Origin: Styela clava
Taxonomy: Eukaryota > Chordata > Ascidiacea > Stolidobranchia > Styelidae
NCBI RefSeq assembly: GCF_964204865.1
Contig: NC_135254.1
Coordinates: 19,163,001-19,227,000, forward strand
Length of the DNA stretch: 64,000 nt
Direction: 5' to 3'
Position 1 is the first letter of the stretch. Each line of letters starts with the position of its first letter. Below the pieces are notes generated by a model. That model saw only the letters and a list, made by a program, of their open reading frames with translations. It ran no database searches and was not told the origin of the DNA. Below, piece after piece: positions 25,301 through 33,812 of the stretch. The position numbers were made by a program, and so were the translations under genes.

Positions 25301-26223
25301 TTTTCATGTTTTTATTTGTTTATTGTATTTCTCATTGGAGTATTTGGTTGTATTAAGTTCTTACAGGTGTATAATTAATCTAGTTAGTTAACTTAGTTAC
25401 TCCGCTGTATTTGGAACCGCAAGAAGATTATTTTGTGATCGACATCTATAGCAATTACAACGTCCAAGAAGCTGGCAGAAAGAACCTGAGTGGTGATATC
25501 AATTTTGGTACGCCACACTACAGTAACACCCGAAATTTTGCGATTTGCAATGTCTAAAAGAGCGTTTTTAATTTGAAACAAAAGTTATGGCGTTCTCCGT
25601 TTTATTTCTAGTATTTTGTATTGTCGCTTTACAATTTAGCAAATTTAGGTTGTCACCATTGACACACACCAGATAAAAATGATTCCCCGTTGTTCGAGCA
25701 GGCGAGAAACACCACTTAGGTATCTATCTATCCATGCGCGTGCCGACTCGTGTTTTTGTCGGAAATCCGCAAGTGAGTTGTGAAATCCAATCGTTTGATT
25801 AAGCGACTCGCAAGTGACCTGTCGCGTCACCTGTTACCAAATTTTCGAATAGTAAATTGCTATTTAGTTGAATATTCGAATATGCCCAGCCCTACTCAGT
25901 ATCCAGTAATTATTGACTCGATTAATGTTATGTGAATAAACTTGTTTTCTATGTTTTATGTAAATTCTAACGTAAATATTAACTTGGCTGATGGTTAAGT
26001 TTCGCAAAAACGTTTGCGGCCCGCTGTGAATTTCCGGCTCGTTGCGGACTCATTCAAACGCTCCGCGGACTCATTTGAGACCGCGAACTCGGGTTGGGAA
26101 ACACTGCTCTAGTATATATTAGATGTTCACATTCATCAAGTTCATTCGTCGAAAACCTGCATTGTTGTTTTTAGAATCGTATGGATAGCGGATAAGAAGC
26201 GGACAGACTCAACAAATAAATAA
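10389..26223 (+). CDS. SLC46-family proton-coupled solute transporter (major facilitator superfamily)
   Basis: Ten exons join in phase to 1542 nt (513 aa): 10389-10487, 10652-10758, 11505-11666, 11823-11948, 12773-13107, 14696-14877, 15227-15467, 16595-16678, 16755-16911, 26175-26223. Exon 1 starts MAKLRCPHVELL in a hydrophobic segment. Exon 2 is the polar first external loop with N-x-T sites. Exon 3 carries the MFS motif SDQIGRKKALL in the first cytoplasmic loop. Hydrophobic helices follow to a short charged C-terminus (IADKKRTDSTNK). Helix order and loop sizes resemble SLC46A1/A3 (folate- and lysosomal solute-type carriers), so a 12-helix membrane protein is expected; the substrate is not predictable. 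Exon 2 ends at a GC donor (AAG|GCAAGT). The exon 3 donor could be six bases earlier (after 11660). The final intron is 9.3 kb and holds nested transposons. AATAAA overlaps the stop codon. Confidence 0.88.
11975..12203. mobile_element. ACTCCCGTAG-family MITE, full copy (intron 4 of SLC46 gene)
   Basis: About 229 bp with ~45-bp imperfect inverted ends. The left arm opens GGTACTCCCGTAGTATGGGA and continues into GATGGCGGACACCGGAACGTA. The right arm is TACGTTCCGGTTTCCGCCAT, then CTTGGTTCACGTACTACGGGAGTACC. Flanks AATTATTG and AGTTATGG agree at six of eight positions, compatible with an aged 8-bp target duplication. Non-coding. Confidence 0.85.
13383..13629. mobile_element. ACTCCCGTAG-family MITE, near-full copy (intron 5 of SLC46 gene)
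   Basis: The left arm GTACTCCCGTGGTACG...ATGGCGGACACCGTAACGTA is mirrored by the right arm TGCTACGTTCCGATTTCCGC, then CATCTTGGTTCACATACTACGGGATTACC. The centre contains an extra inner ACTACGGGAGTC and the GGCCTAACCCCAACCTGGTA tract. No clear target duplication is visible. Confidence 0.8.
14169..14560. mobile_element. hAT-type non-autonomous element, 392 bp, perfect 8-bp target duplication
   Basis: Ends CAGGGGTCACCAAAC and GTTTGGTGATCTCTG are near-perfect inverted repeats. The flanks 14161-14168 and 14561-14568 are both GTCTATAC. Length, CAGGG-type ends and 8-bp duplication are diagnostic of hAT. No transposase frame. It lies in intron 5 of the SLC46 gene. Confidence 0.93.
14971..15113. repeat. 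ACTCCCGTAG-family MITE, right half only
   Basis: Carries the inner tract (GGCTAGTACCCGAACTCGTA, AATAAGGAAAATTAGAATAA) and the right arm (TACGTTCCGGTGTCCGCCAT, then GTTGGTGCACATACTACGGGAGCACC). The left arm is missing. It lies in intron 6 of the SLC46 gene. Confidence 0.75.
16343..16520 (+). repeat. Dispersed repeat shared with 51008-51180
   Basis: The two segments share long phrases in the same orientation: TATAATATCAAGTGGGCGAT, TTTAATTTCCCGATCTTTCA, CTTCCTCGAGCAAGATTTGC and TTTTGTATGCTATCATTTC. They differ by small indels. Not recognised as a known family; no coding potential. It lies in intron 7 of the SLC46 gene. Confidence 0.8.
18263..19017 (+). repeat. 5' LTR of the gypsy element
   Basis: Begins TGAGACGACC and ends TACGCCACA, bounded by TG...CA. 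Identical to 24763-25517 except T at 18833 versus C at 25333. It should contain the promoter and poly(A) functions of the element; no TATA box was assigned with confidence. Confidence 0.97.
19030..19047 (+). other. Candidate primer-binding site
   Basis: TGGCGAGCACGCCAGGAT starts 12 bases after the 5' LTR. It begins with TGG, the complement of a tRNA CCA end. Its complement could be a tRNA 3' end with a CCTGG T-stem arm, but I cannot name the tRNA. The distance from the LTR is slightly large for this class. Confidence 0.5.
19184..20728 (+). CDS. gag: Gypsy Gag polyprotein
   Basis: 514 codons from the ATG at 19184 (AAAATGG context); the frame is open a further 23 codons upstream without an ATG. 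The N-terminal third is charged, with heptad-like Leu/Met/Ile spacing (about residues 20-95), a probable coiled coil. A capsid-like region follows (about 240-420: GSTVMAWPSYLCHFQ..., FNHFFKPAG). Two zinc knuckles of the form CX2CX4HX4C occupy about residues 459-488 (CPRCGKHGHWGRDC and CFNCKQTGHLKRDC). Gag packages the element RNA into particles. A slippery heptamer near its end sets up expression of pol. Confidence 0.95.
   Translation: MVKRRKIVPAPKEAKENELLHLQIQVLKAKLKDSEEMQENMDSRLQLMDSRIEQIGTQLESVELQNSKMGSQIFSKLQDISGKIETGKVADPEETQPMSHEPDVSLITSTPAAVVPKLLPILKDDEISDFGSEDGQPEGKRNAFSQTIEVKFSEEAHVSNFVPVVPFLSTNGKEGSNTVKKQPRANPKMVSVATQSAPPVSSSSVANANVSNSVLNNTANATMMVRNAKRPMYFDGSTVMAWPSYLCHFQLVSCYNQWNDDTAGLELATCMTGQALNVLKDLPEMKRTSYRDIVTHFNHFFKPAGNESSYRTTFHCRRIKPNEAPKDYGNKLKELVILAYPNLDIAGQDDILKSQFLAGLTDESMIKHVTMQQPDNFESALSLATLYYSVDTNRSDVSKPRIAAVKQSNPGNAANQQNDLSFEGSIGERILAKLDEILGHVAPRSNNNRNFAGTPRNPCPRCGKHGHWGRDCKACFNCKQTGHLKRDCPHLQNPADPATAASSSTANLNDTQRA
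20704..20710 (+). promoter_or_regulatory. -1 ribosomal frameshift slippery site TTTAAAC
   Basis: Read in the gag frame the heptamer is T TTA AAC, the canonical X XXY YYZ arrangement. It lies 15 bases upstream of the gag stop (TGA 20726-20728). Slipping back one base enters the pol frame, which is open from here through the protease. A downstream stimulatory RNA structure is expected but was not modelled. Confidence 0.85.
20710..22467 (+). CDS. pol: Gypsy Pol, part 1: protease and reverse transcriptase
   Basis: Entered by -1 frameshift from gag; an independent start is not needed. The aspartic protease motif VDSGAMTTLID lies near 20866. Reverse transcriptase follows: VIEPSDSPYSSPIVLVPKK, FCVDFRLLN, FSTLDLASGYWQVEV, MPFGLANAPATFERMM and the catalytic box FLDD (22150-22161, the F/YxDD motif of Ty3/gypsy), through FLGTANYYRKF. 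The frame stops at TGA 22465-22467 right after the thumb region. The homologous continuation (RNase H) is in another frame starting at 22464. This points to a one-base loss at about 22461-22464 in this copy or the assembly. Confidence 0.93.
   Translation, partial: RHSAGLRSSVSAELLLDDGPTNQNIDLNICSLQYDNSWHANVLVNNQPFNFLVDSGAMTTLIDISIFEAIGGKEAQLAPLEESLVAVGGHNLSPLGTLEVDLSIDLFVSRRTVIVANLGMTSGILGMDYLREHDCVLYLSSGHMMIEGHEIKLFTEKSVPCCRVTVREDITIPPYSKVVIPAQLSHPWPKNISLDVAALVKPLNSSFLADGIQLIPSVVDPGKSTVPVLAVNQNGRQLKIRTGSLIGIAHPQLVAQIQVDESDNRVIASELPEHLHDMVNSADDLTPSQREQLVNLICEFHDVFVGPDGELGRTSAAKHRIITTTPQPIRQAPRRMGWARRKIAEEAVDNMLAHGVIEPSDSPYSSPIVLVPKKDGSTRFCVDFRLLNDVTYKDAYPLPRIEDIIESLNGAQWFSTLDLASGYWQVEVDPADREKTAFSIPGRGHFHFVVMPFGLANAPATFERMMDNILGDLLWNGCFNFLDDVLAHGSDFSMALSNLREVFIRLRRAGLRLKPSKCKLFRRSTSYLGYLISSEGVCCDPGNVAAIKEWKTPNTVSDIRSFLGTANYYRKFVQDYSTIAGPLID
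22464..24398 (+). CDS. pol: Gypsy Pol, part 2: RNase H and integrase (frame-shifted from part 1)
   Basis: Open frame of 644 codons that continues pol after the break. RNase H: FVLDTDASGFGIGAVLSQ, THRELLAVVWAV and RTDHAALKWL. Integrase zinc-binding HHCC region: H near 23343, GHLGANRTF, then CKFCKSC. Catalytic D,D,E core: AIDFLGPLP, ILHSDQGRDF and SDGQVERFNRTIQQML. C-terminal GPY/F-like module: WIGPYRIVD. It ends at TAG 24396-24398. The same frame continues for 63 more codons to a TAA, so the TAG is probably premature. RNase H removes the RNA template; integrase inserts the DNA copy. Confidence 0.93.
   Translation: MTRKNIPFVWSNECQKAFETLKHCLTSAPILSFPRTVGEFVLDTDASGFGIGAVLSQVQDEHERVLSYASKTMSKSQRRYCATHRELLAVVWAVRHFSHFLLGRPFRIRTDHAALKWLINFREPQGMLARWILTLGAYDFKIEHRPGVKHGNADGLSRQVRKCKREDCSDCGTNGDVAVSNVIVSAISKQSGQSSSDGSDCNWLDTYTDEQIKSWQSEDPDISAVLRWKQLSAQKPDIQEYMPESTVTKRLMSQWDLIFVDNGLLYRRWIPDCKSEESHIQLIVPSNLRQDLFHKLHSLRTAGHLGANRTFKSIRRRFYWPGFKRDILKWCKFCKSCASTKMLYGRRQGDLKQLISGAPMERIAIDFLGPLPVTENGNEHILVLSDYFSKWVECFALPNQRADTTADALVTQFFSRFGVPRILHSDQGRDFESKLFSEMCQLFGIQKTRTTPYHPRSDGQVERFNRTIQQMLKAFVNENRNDWDDHLPYLCMAYRSTVHDSTGYSPNKLMLGREIEMPVDVMFGKPESSTHPCYTEFVEWFSCATEKAFLHARQHLNAAATRQKRNFDLGVKPLIFQRDELVWYYYPPKHRKLSIPWIGPYRIVDCLPNHLYRIQKNSGTRSRIVHVDKLRPYLHEDEEDNDIE
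24399..24590 (+). pseudogene. Pol C-terminal tail cut off by an in-frame TAG
   Basis: Directly after the TAG the same frame stays open for 63 codons, starting TGFDILPDVEP, and closes in a basic segment (QRTRRRPRYLDDY) before TAA 24588-24590. Arg-rich tails of this kind are typical of the end of gypsy integrases, so this is likely the original C-terminus. Open frames in other registers here are shadows. Confidence 0.7.
24746..24759 (+). other. Polypurine tract
   Basis: GAAAAAGGGGGGAG lies three bases before the 3' LTR (TAA|TGAGACG), the expected place for plus-strand DNA priming in LTR elements. Confidence 0.85.
24763..25517 (+). repeat. 3' LTR of the gypsy element
   Basis: 755 bp, TGAGACGACC...TACGCCACA, differing from the 5' LTR only at 25333. 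Followed by CTACAG, which supplies the target-site duplication. Confidence 0.97.
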
Positions 26224-26986
26224 AGATAAAAAGAAGCAGCTACTTATTTTATCGTGGTTCATTGCACCCTTTATCTGTTGTTCAAGTTTTCGGTTTCTAC
26301 AGGAAATACGAAGAAAATTCGAAATATGCGAATATTATACATCTGAAATTAGTTTTTGTTTTACTGACAGTTGTATAGCATCGACTTCCATTATTTTTTA
26401 TGAATCCAGTATTATTAGGTGTAATTGTTTGTTTTCGGCGCCCGCCCAGTGTTTATTTTTTTCGTACCTAAATGATGACTTTACGCTAGGACTCTTTTTG
26501 TTATGTCTCATTTATTTAAAAAAAAAGGCTTTGTGTAATAGCACATTAAAAGCAATGTTTTCTTCTAAACATAGAAATGTCTTGTTACTCTGCAATCCAA
26601 GAATAATGCCTGCGTCGAAAGGATAACAATTTTCACACAACTTTGCTCGACATTGCAGCTGCAACATAAAGACAACAATGTCAACGATTTGGTTTCTGAT
26701 TTGTTAAAAATGCATGTAAATTGTACGCACCTTGATTTTTAGTTGAAGATGTTAGAAGATTCTCAGAGTCGCAATAACGTTAATGCTACTGCGCATACCG
26801 CATCGCTGACGCTGTTGTAACGTGTATCGGAACACAAACAACACAGGCATTCTCTCAACCACACTCTCACAACAACACAACTTTGGTATATATAACTTAC
26901 CATAGCTTATTGTGTAGCTATAAATGGGAAATGATAAGTCCGCATTCGCAAACGTACCCAGGGTTGATATATACCTTGAACAAAAG
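26224..26986. other. Convergent spacer between SLC46 gene and copy B
   Basis: The two genes point at each other across 763 bases. From about 26414 the sequence is paralogous to the 3' flanks of copies A (2516 onward) and C (about 33380 onward), so it was duplicated with the integrin-like unit. TTTATT at about 26508 would read AATAAA on the minus strand and could serve copy B. No further integrin exon is visible here. Confidence 0.6.
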
Positions 26987-29900
26987 TCAAAAGTTTGAAA
27001 TTTTTACCGGGTTTATAGCTGTTGACCTTCGCAACCTTTTCTTTACAGGCCTTAGCTTACTGTAGGCTCCGGCTAATCCAACCTCTGCAAATTGCATTTT
27101 ATAACCAGCAGTTCCTGCACCTCCGCTTGATCCTATATAGAAAGGCGTGATATTTCACTAATTCCCTTCAAAAATAGCACAGAAGAAGTCATAAAATAAA
27201 AGTAATAAATTTAATATTTACCTTCCAAAACCAAACTACCGATTTCTGTTTGTAACTCTTTTGCAATAGCATTTAGTCCGTTAAAATTTTGTGCCATAAA
27301 TACGCGATTATCGTCCAATGCATCGCCATTTGCAATCAGCTAAATTGAAAGATTTATGTCAAGACAGTATTGGAGAAATCCATACAATATGGTGGATAGT
27401 ATTAATAATGCCTATTTCAGATTCTTTTTGCCTTCCTGTATACACTATTTATTTAATTTATTTTTTATTGTACTTCAACGATGTACTAACTGTTATGACA
27501 GTATCAAACGAGAACATATGTGAAACACAAGTTGTATTTACTCGTAATTCTGTTGTGTTAACCTTCCGTGCACCGCCAACTCCAATCGCGTATGTTATTA
27601 CGCCAATTTCCCGTAACTTATCAGCGTTCCCAGGTACGTCATTTTTGTCCATAGCTCTGCAAAAATATCAGAATCCTACATAAATAAAATCGACCTCCAC
27701 GGGAGATGATATTATAAATAATCACTGCAAATTTTAAAATTTTCACTTCAAACCTGCAAAGTACTTACTGTCCGTCGGTGAGTAAAACCATAACTTGTTT
27801 CGTCATCGTTTTGTTGTAGTTTGTAGTGTTCTGGAAATCGATAGCGGCTTTTTCCAATGCTTTACCAGTATATGTCGTATACCCGTGCAAAGTAATATCA
27901 TTAACAGCAGACTGTGAAATCATCGTAAAGGCATTATTACACTTTCACTGAAAATTTGTGTTTTAGGTATATACAGTGCTCTTAATTAATTAAGCGAGAA
28001 ACACATTCACAGATGTTTAAATCGGCTTTTTAGCAATTATGCCTGTCCCATCCCATTCCCATTGGAAATAAAATTCAGTGAAAATTGTTAAATTTGGGTT
28101 TAGCGTCTAATAAATAGGACTACACGTACTAAGAGACATGCAAAACAACAAAATTTATGGACTTTGTTAACTTTATATTCATAACTATTATCAATGTGTC
28201 CATCAGCCCCTTTACGAAGTATATTCTTAATGCTGAATATATTTTGTACTTTATAAATACCAAGAAGGCTATGCTCAAATATATGGACACAAAGTTTTGT
28301 ACCATCATTTCCCCGAAAATCATACGGTTTTCGTATCCCATGAGAAATATAAATGTGTACTGTCCCATCCCATGGGATCTCCCGGCGAATAAGTCGCTTT
28401 TCTAGACCCAAATTTTCGGCCTGATTTTTTTTGGGGGGGGGGGGGGGCGTCTTATTGGGAACTACGGTATTTGTCACTGGATATACTCAAAATAATCGAA
28501 GGAACCCAAAATAATATGATCAACCAAATAGAGTTTATCTTACTAGGAAGGAATTAGTTGAGGATCGGTAACTTAGCGTATAGGATAGCATTTTCATATT
28601 TTCCCCATGTAAAGAAAAGTCGAATTAATAATGTTACATCCCACAACCTTTTGTTCGGTTATGAGTCGAATTGTGCGTTATGCATGAACTTGTATAGTAA
28701 AGGTGTTTACGTGAACCTCTCCGTTACAGCAAAGATTGTAATAACATTATATTCAACTGAAATCAAGCATTCGTATATACGTACAAGGCAATTGGCAACG
28801 CGATGAAAATTTCTTTCTTTCTGGCCGACTTGGAAAGAGGTTTGAGATGATTATTATTATTCCTAATCCTTATGCCTGATCAGTGGTGTGAATAAAATTT
28901 GCCGATAATTTTACACAGAGCAAGAATCGGGTTAGTATTCAATTCAATTCGCTGTGCTATTACTCACAGAAAACGAAGCAAATGTTTTGTATTCTCCTAT
29001 TTTGATGTGTGTCTCCATATAACGCTGGATAGTAATTGGAGAGCTGGTGATAAAAATAAATTTAAAATATGAATTTTGGGTAGTGAATACTAGAAAGTGC
29101 AGTTCACTTGATTCACTTCATTATCACATATATATTCCATATGACTAAATATGGATGGGTTTGTTATATGACCGTAGCATACAAACATTTTCTCACAGCA
29201 AGAACCCGAAACCACTCACATGCATAAACAATATAACAATATAAATATAGAAATGCAGACTATATTCTTGCTCTTGACAAATTCTTTATATGCGTACCCG
29301 ATGGAATAATGAGAGTATTGCATCACGCCCACAGAAATCTTGCCATTTTCGATGTTCAATTTCCTTGTTATATCATTTACCCATTTTTTGACAGTCTGAA
29401 AGTTATATTTTCCCACAGACGCCGATCCATCCAAAACAAATAACACTTCGACATTTGGGATCGAACAACCTTAATGATATGAATTTGAAAATGCCTTAAA
29501 TGAGATGCAATCGAGATATTGTCTGTGGAAAATCAAGCTAGAAATAAAATTTGATGGACTAAATTAAAAACTTGGCTGGACGGTAGTCGTTGTCGTGCTA
29601 CAGAGAGGCTGATAGCATAACATATCTATGCAACTCCTAATATGCATATAAAGTCACTAACCAAACACAATATTAGTGGAAACTATTCTTATAAAAACAA
29701 ATACACATAAGATTTTAACCTAAATAACATTAAACACGTTACATCTTGTTATATTCCAGAGGCACTGTGAGAATATTTTTCAAGGATGCTGCAGCTCGCT
29801 GGCTACATGGCGAGTGTTTCCTCGTTCAATGCAAAATTTTATAAAACAATTGCTCGTGAATATTTGTATTTATGTTGATGTGTCTGTATAATCATAATAT

Positions 29901-31726
29901 GAATGCATATGGAAATTCCATTCTATAATATGAAACTGAACAAACTGAACTATACATGAACGGTTTTCGAATTGCTCGCATATTTTTCGGAACACAGTAT
30001 TCAAATACCAATAAATATTGCTTACGTAGAATCGCTTCATTCAAGCAGTTTCGATTGATGAAATGATGACTAATACTTGAAAAGGGAATATAATATAATA
30101 GGCAAAGTGGGTTGCTGCAATTCAAATCATGAAAGAAAGATTCATAAAATCGCTCTGGTCATCTGTTTTACACTGGTATATACTAATCATACGTACTTAG
30201 TAATTTTATCTGTTTTCCTCTTTTCCATGTTCTACCAAAATTTTTCGATTCATAACAATATCCTGGAATATATCTCAAGTTACCACAATTTTGGGCCCGA
30301 GTTGTTGAACATGCCTGAAAAATTTTTAAAAATTCCCAACGATATGAAAATTTCACAATTTCAAAACATGACGTGCCGGATTACATTTTTATTCATCCCA
30401 GACTTTGCGGAAAATTTCAGCTCATGATTAGCACCTTGTTTCATGAGAAAATGCCCAATGTTTTACTGTATCCAAACCCATATAACTGGAGCAATTTACT
30501 GTAGTGGCCTTTTCTTTGCATGTGGTATAAGCCGTCATGTCGGCTACCCCCTCGGGATAGATATTATTCGTTTGAGCGCAGGTTCGAAGCAATGTAAGTC
30601 CATTGGCAAAATACGGAGATTACTTTTACCTGCTTTATAATATAGCTAACATTAAAATTACCTGTGCGTCTCCCATCGGAGATGTTAGTACGAACATTCC
30701 AAAACTATCTCCCATTTTCGGATTTGCGGGATGTGCAGTTTTGCATTGTGGGGCAACCCCTTCAAAAATGGTAGGCTTGATTTTACAAGATAAAACGCTT
30801 CCTTCAGCCCCTGTGAAAATGGTTGATTAGACATTGATATTCCAGCAACCGGTGTCGCATGAACTACGTATATGTGTAGCTAAGCTATATACAATTACTC
30901 CGTTAGAAAAAAAGGATAGAGTTTTACTGTTCCGATCACCGTTATTAGTAATCAATATTATATCAGCACCCAATTATTGGCAATTAAAGAGGTATGGCGT
31001 GACTCATTCTCTCACCTTGATTTACCCCTGCACTTTTATCCTGTAAAGTAGGTGATAATGGGTCAATCATTTTGGGGGAGCCAATTGTCAATCTATAATA
31101 AAAAAAGATAAAACGTGAAGATTTGTCCAATTATGCATAATACGGCCAGGCACATAATACAAGTAAAACAACTCGAATTGTATTCTACCGCTAACAGACA
31201 AACAAAACGAAGACATAGCAGCAATTTTCATTTCTTGAATACCCCGTGTAGGCTTTACGACATAGTTATTTCTAATCCATAGTATTCAGAACTGCGTACT
31301 GTTCTGTTCCCTACTAAAACATTTCACTTACAAAACTCCATCTGTTTCATCATATTCAGTTTGTGTATATTTAAATGAAATAAAAATTGGATATATATAT
31401 ATATACCGTATATAATAAATTAATCCAGTAATGCAGTATTAGAATGCCACTATATGTACTGTTTATACATTCTGGTCCGTGATAATTTCATTGTTAGTTT
31501 ACCTTATTCTCCCATCTTTTTGTGCATATAGGTTGAAACTGTATCCATAGTACGAACTTTTCGTTGTATTGGGGAGCTGAGGGGGAGTACCGGTTCCCAA
31601 GTGCTCCACTACTGGTGATACCATATATGTCGCTGTTTTCTCGCCAAAATCCAAATTGAATCCATGGCTTTTTAAAATTATCATGAAAAGTATTACAGTT
31701 TTACATATCAAAATATGATATGGCAT
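26987..31726 (-). CDS. Copy B: truncated integrin alpha-I-like secreted protein, 445 aa
   Basis: Ten exons in phase (1338 nt): 31503-31726, 31016-31092, 30662-30810, 30197-30314, 29298-29469, 28968-29043, 27769-27911, 27542-27656, 27222-27339, 26987-27132. The start is MPYHILICK, where conservation with copy C begins; residues 1-22 are a signal peptide. Mature FNLD and YYGYSFNL, then TIGSPK and ACSTTRAQNCG...PGYCY, are integrin alpha propeller blades 1-2. The I domain (about 190-397) has MIDAS DGSAS, a Thr in YTTYTG and LLTDG. After blade-3-like YKMQFAEVGLAGAYS the frame reads through an intact donor (A|GTAAGC at 27060) into a basic tail with RLRR and stops. Blades 3-7, leg domains and membrane segment are absent. 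Probably secreted; ligand unknown. Paralogue of copy C with identical exon lengths. Confidence 0.85.
28095..28475. repeat. Unclassified element in intron 6 of copy B
   Basis: Absent from the matching intron of copy C as far as can be judged by eye. The left side has AGCGTCTAATAAATAGGACT. The right side has a T8G15 run followed by GCGTCTTATTGGGAACTACG, so the edges show GCGTCT(A/T)ATTA-like sequences. The inner part contains a long minus-strand open frame (PPPPPKKNQ...) read across the G run, judged spurious. Boundaries are approximate. Confidence 0.35.
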
Positions 31727-33812
31727 ATTGCCAGTGACGCGATCCGGTATTTCGATACAATCGTGTCTGAGAATGCCTGGTTCCACGCAGGTAAAGATTG
31801 AAAAGAAACTAAATTACTCTGACTCGGTCAACGCTGGCTTAAATATTTATTTTTCGTCCACGTTCATTGTTGTCTATTTAAATCTGTTAATATCACCATA
31901 CCATATAAAGACACAAAAATGGTTGCCTTCTTATGATCCAAGTTTTCGAATGGAGTGTGAGTCAAAGGGAAGGGCTTTTGAGCGTTACATATGACATTGT
32001 ATTCAGGCATTGATGTGAAACTGTACAATGTGGAATTTTCCACGTTGCAACGAAATTTCTATACTAAAAATCTAACGAATTTAAATCGCATTCGACTTTA
32101 AGAAGTGAACAATAATAATACGGAAAGCCATTTTCATACGTACTATCAGTTCAAATTAGAGATAGCCGTCGTTTTCCATATTACACGGAATGCCGTCTGT
32201 GGCCTCGGCTAAGTATATATATATGAAAAATGCGATATATATATATGTATGAGATAATTTTTATAACTTATATCGACGATAACATTCTAGGACGCTGGTA
32301 TTTTAACTCCCAAAACACTTTCGCCAATCAGGAAAAAGATCGCGAAAATAACCCATCGGTTATAGGTATTTCTTTGACGTCCAAAACCAAACAATTTTGA
32401 AGTTTTTCACCTCCCTCTTCCATTTCTGTATTTTTTTTTATTTCACCCCACTCTTTGCAATTCGTACACATCTCTGTTCTTGTTCTCCCTAATTATTGGA
32501 CACGTAGTGGACATAGCGATCGTTTCAATATTATGTTGTTGTTGTTGTTTTTTCACACTTTTTGGACACCTAAGGGAAAATCTAAAAAGTCGCTTTTTTC
32601 TTTAATTACTGGACCAATTGCTCTGAAATTTTCAGTGGTTACAGATAAAAATTTTCTCCAGAAGGCTATTACTTTTATTTATTTTAAATATTTCTGTTAG
32701 CTCTGTGAGATTTGTTTTTGCTTGCTATGACGTCACCCAACGTTATGCGGACACCGACGCCATTTTGTGTCCGACTGTACTGGTTCGCTTGGTGTAAATA
32801 TATTTGTAGACTGTGATCTGACGGTACGGTAAACCGTACTGTACTGCAAACGTGTCCATATATTCGGCGTAGCTCTCTTGTTTACTTTAATTCGCGTCCA
32901 GTCATTATTCTACAACGATACTTTTATATTATCTGGTTGCGCCCTTTCAAATCTCGTTCAGGTGGTTATATCTGGATATTATTTGTATTTGCCTACACAT
33001 TTTCAAGCCTACATTTTTTCTGTTAATGGATAGTCAGTTTATAGCATCGTTCCGCCAGGAGTCGCCATTAAATTCCACAGCACTATCACTGGGACTGGGA
33101 ACGGTAACAATTTCATGATATGGCCCTTCTCAAAAAGGTTTTCTGAATGCGGCCCGAGCAAAAAAAAAACTTTGCACAAAACTGATTTAACCACACGGGC
33201 TCTTTGTAGTAATAACAGAAATAGAATCAATTGGACTTATCGACAAAGAGGATTCAATGGGCTTTTGAACTATGCCAAGTGGATAAACAGATATATTTTT
33301 ATTGCCTAACTCTCATTTCATATTACTTATGAAAAGTAAGGTATTGTAATATACAATGTTTCTAATAGTATATGTATTCTACATAAATGATGACTTTATT
33401 CTATGACTATTTCTGTTATGCCTAATTTACTGAAAATAAGCTGTACATATTAGCACATTAAAACATGCATTTTATTTTCTAAAAATATATATTTCGTGCA
33501 ACTTTGCAATTCAAGAATATTTATTTTCGAGTCGAGTGTGTCTTCCGTGGCATTTCATCTATAAAATAAAGACATTGTTATCGATATGGGTTCCGATGCG
33601 TTGAAAAAACGTGTGAATTGTACGCACCTTGGTATATATACGTTGATTTTCAGTCGTAGATGTTAGAAGATTCTAAGAGCCGTAATAATGTTAATGTTCC
33701 CGCGCATACCGCATCGCTGACACTGTTGTAACGCGTATCCATACGAAACCATACGAAACACAGCCAACACAAACAACACAGGCATTCTCTCAACCACACA
33801 CTCTCACACAAG
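31727..33812. other. Spacer between copies B and C
   Basis: 5' side of copy B and 3' flank of copy C. From about 33380 it is paralogous to the 3' flanks of A and B. It holds AT-repeat tracts near 31390-31410 (upstream part of intron 1) and 32215-32250 (TATATA). A CREB-like TGACGTCA lies at about 32729, without further support. No exon was recognised. Short frames at 32455 and 33039-33309 show no family features. Confidence 0.45.

Larger units (their letters stand above)
18263..25517 (+). mobile_element. Ty3/gypsy LTR retrotransposon, 7255 bp, same strand as host gene
   Basis: Two 755-bp LTRs exactly 6500 bases apart enclose a candidate primer-binding site, gag, pol in the order protease, reverse transcriptase, RNase H, integrase (Ty3/gypsy order), and a polypurine tract. 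There is no envelope-like frame. The flanks repeat ACTAC (18258-18262, and 25517-25521 overlapping the last LTR base), giving a 4-bp CTAC or 5-bp ACTAC target duplication. The LTRs differ at one position only, so the insertion is young. This copy carries a frame break and a premature stop in pol. Confidence 0.97.
17035..26106. mobile_element. hAT-like element (about 1.8 kb) split by the gypsy insertion
   Basis: The left end CAGCGTTTCCCAACCTTTCT and the right end GGGTTGGGAAACACTG form inverted termini. Flanks 17027-17034 (CTGTAGTA) and 26107-26114 (CTCTAGTA) match at seven of eight positions, as expected for a hAT target duplication. Removing the retrotransposon and its duplicated site leaves about 1.81 kb (17035-18262 plus 25522-26106). 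Both arms carry GCGGACTC-type sequence. No transposase frame was recognised. A 16-base C run lies near 17439. The whole nest sits in the last intron of the SLC46 gene. Confidence 0.8.

Noticed and set aside
28100..28477. 125-codon minus-strand frame beginning near a poly-Pro stretch
   Set aside because: The proline run is a G15 homopolymer; the frame lies in an intron-embedded repeat without recognisable domains.
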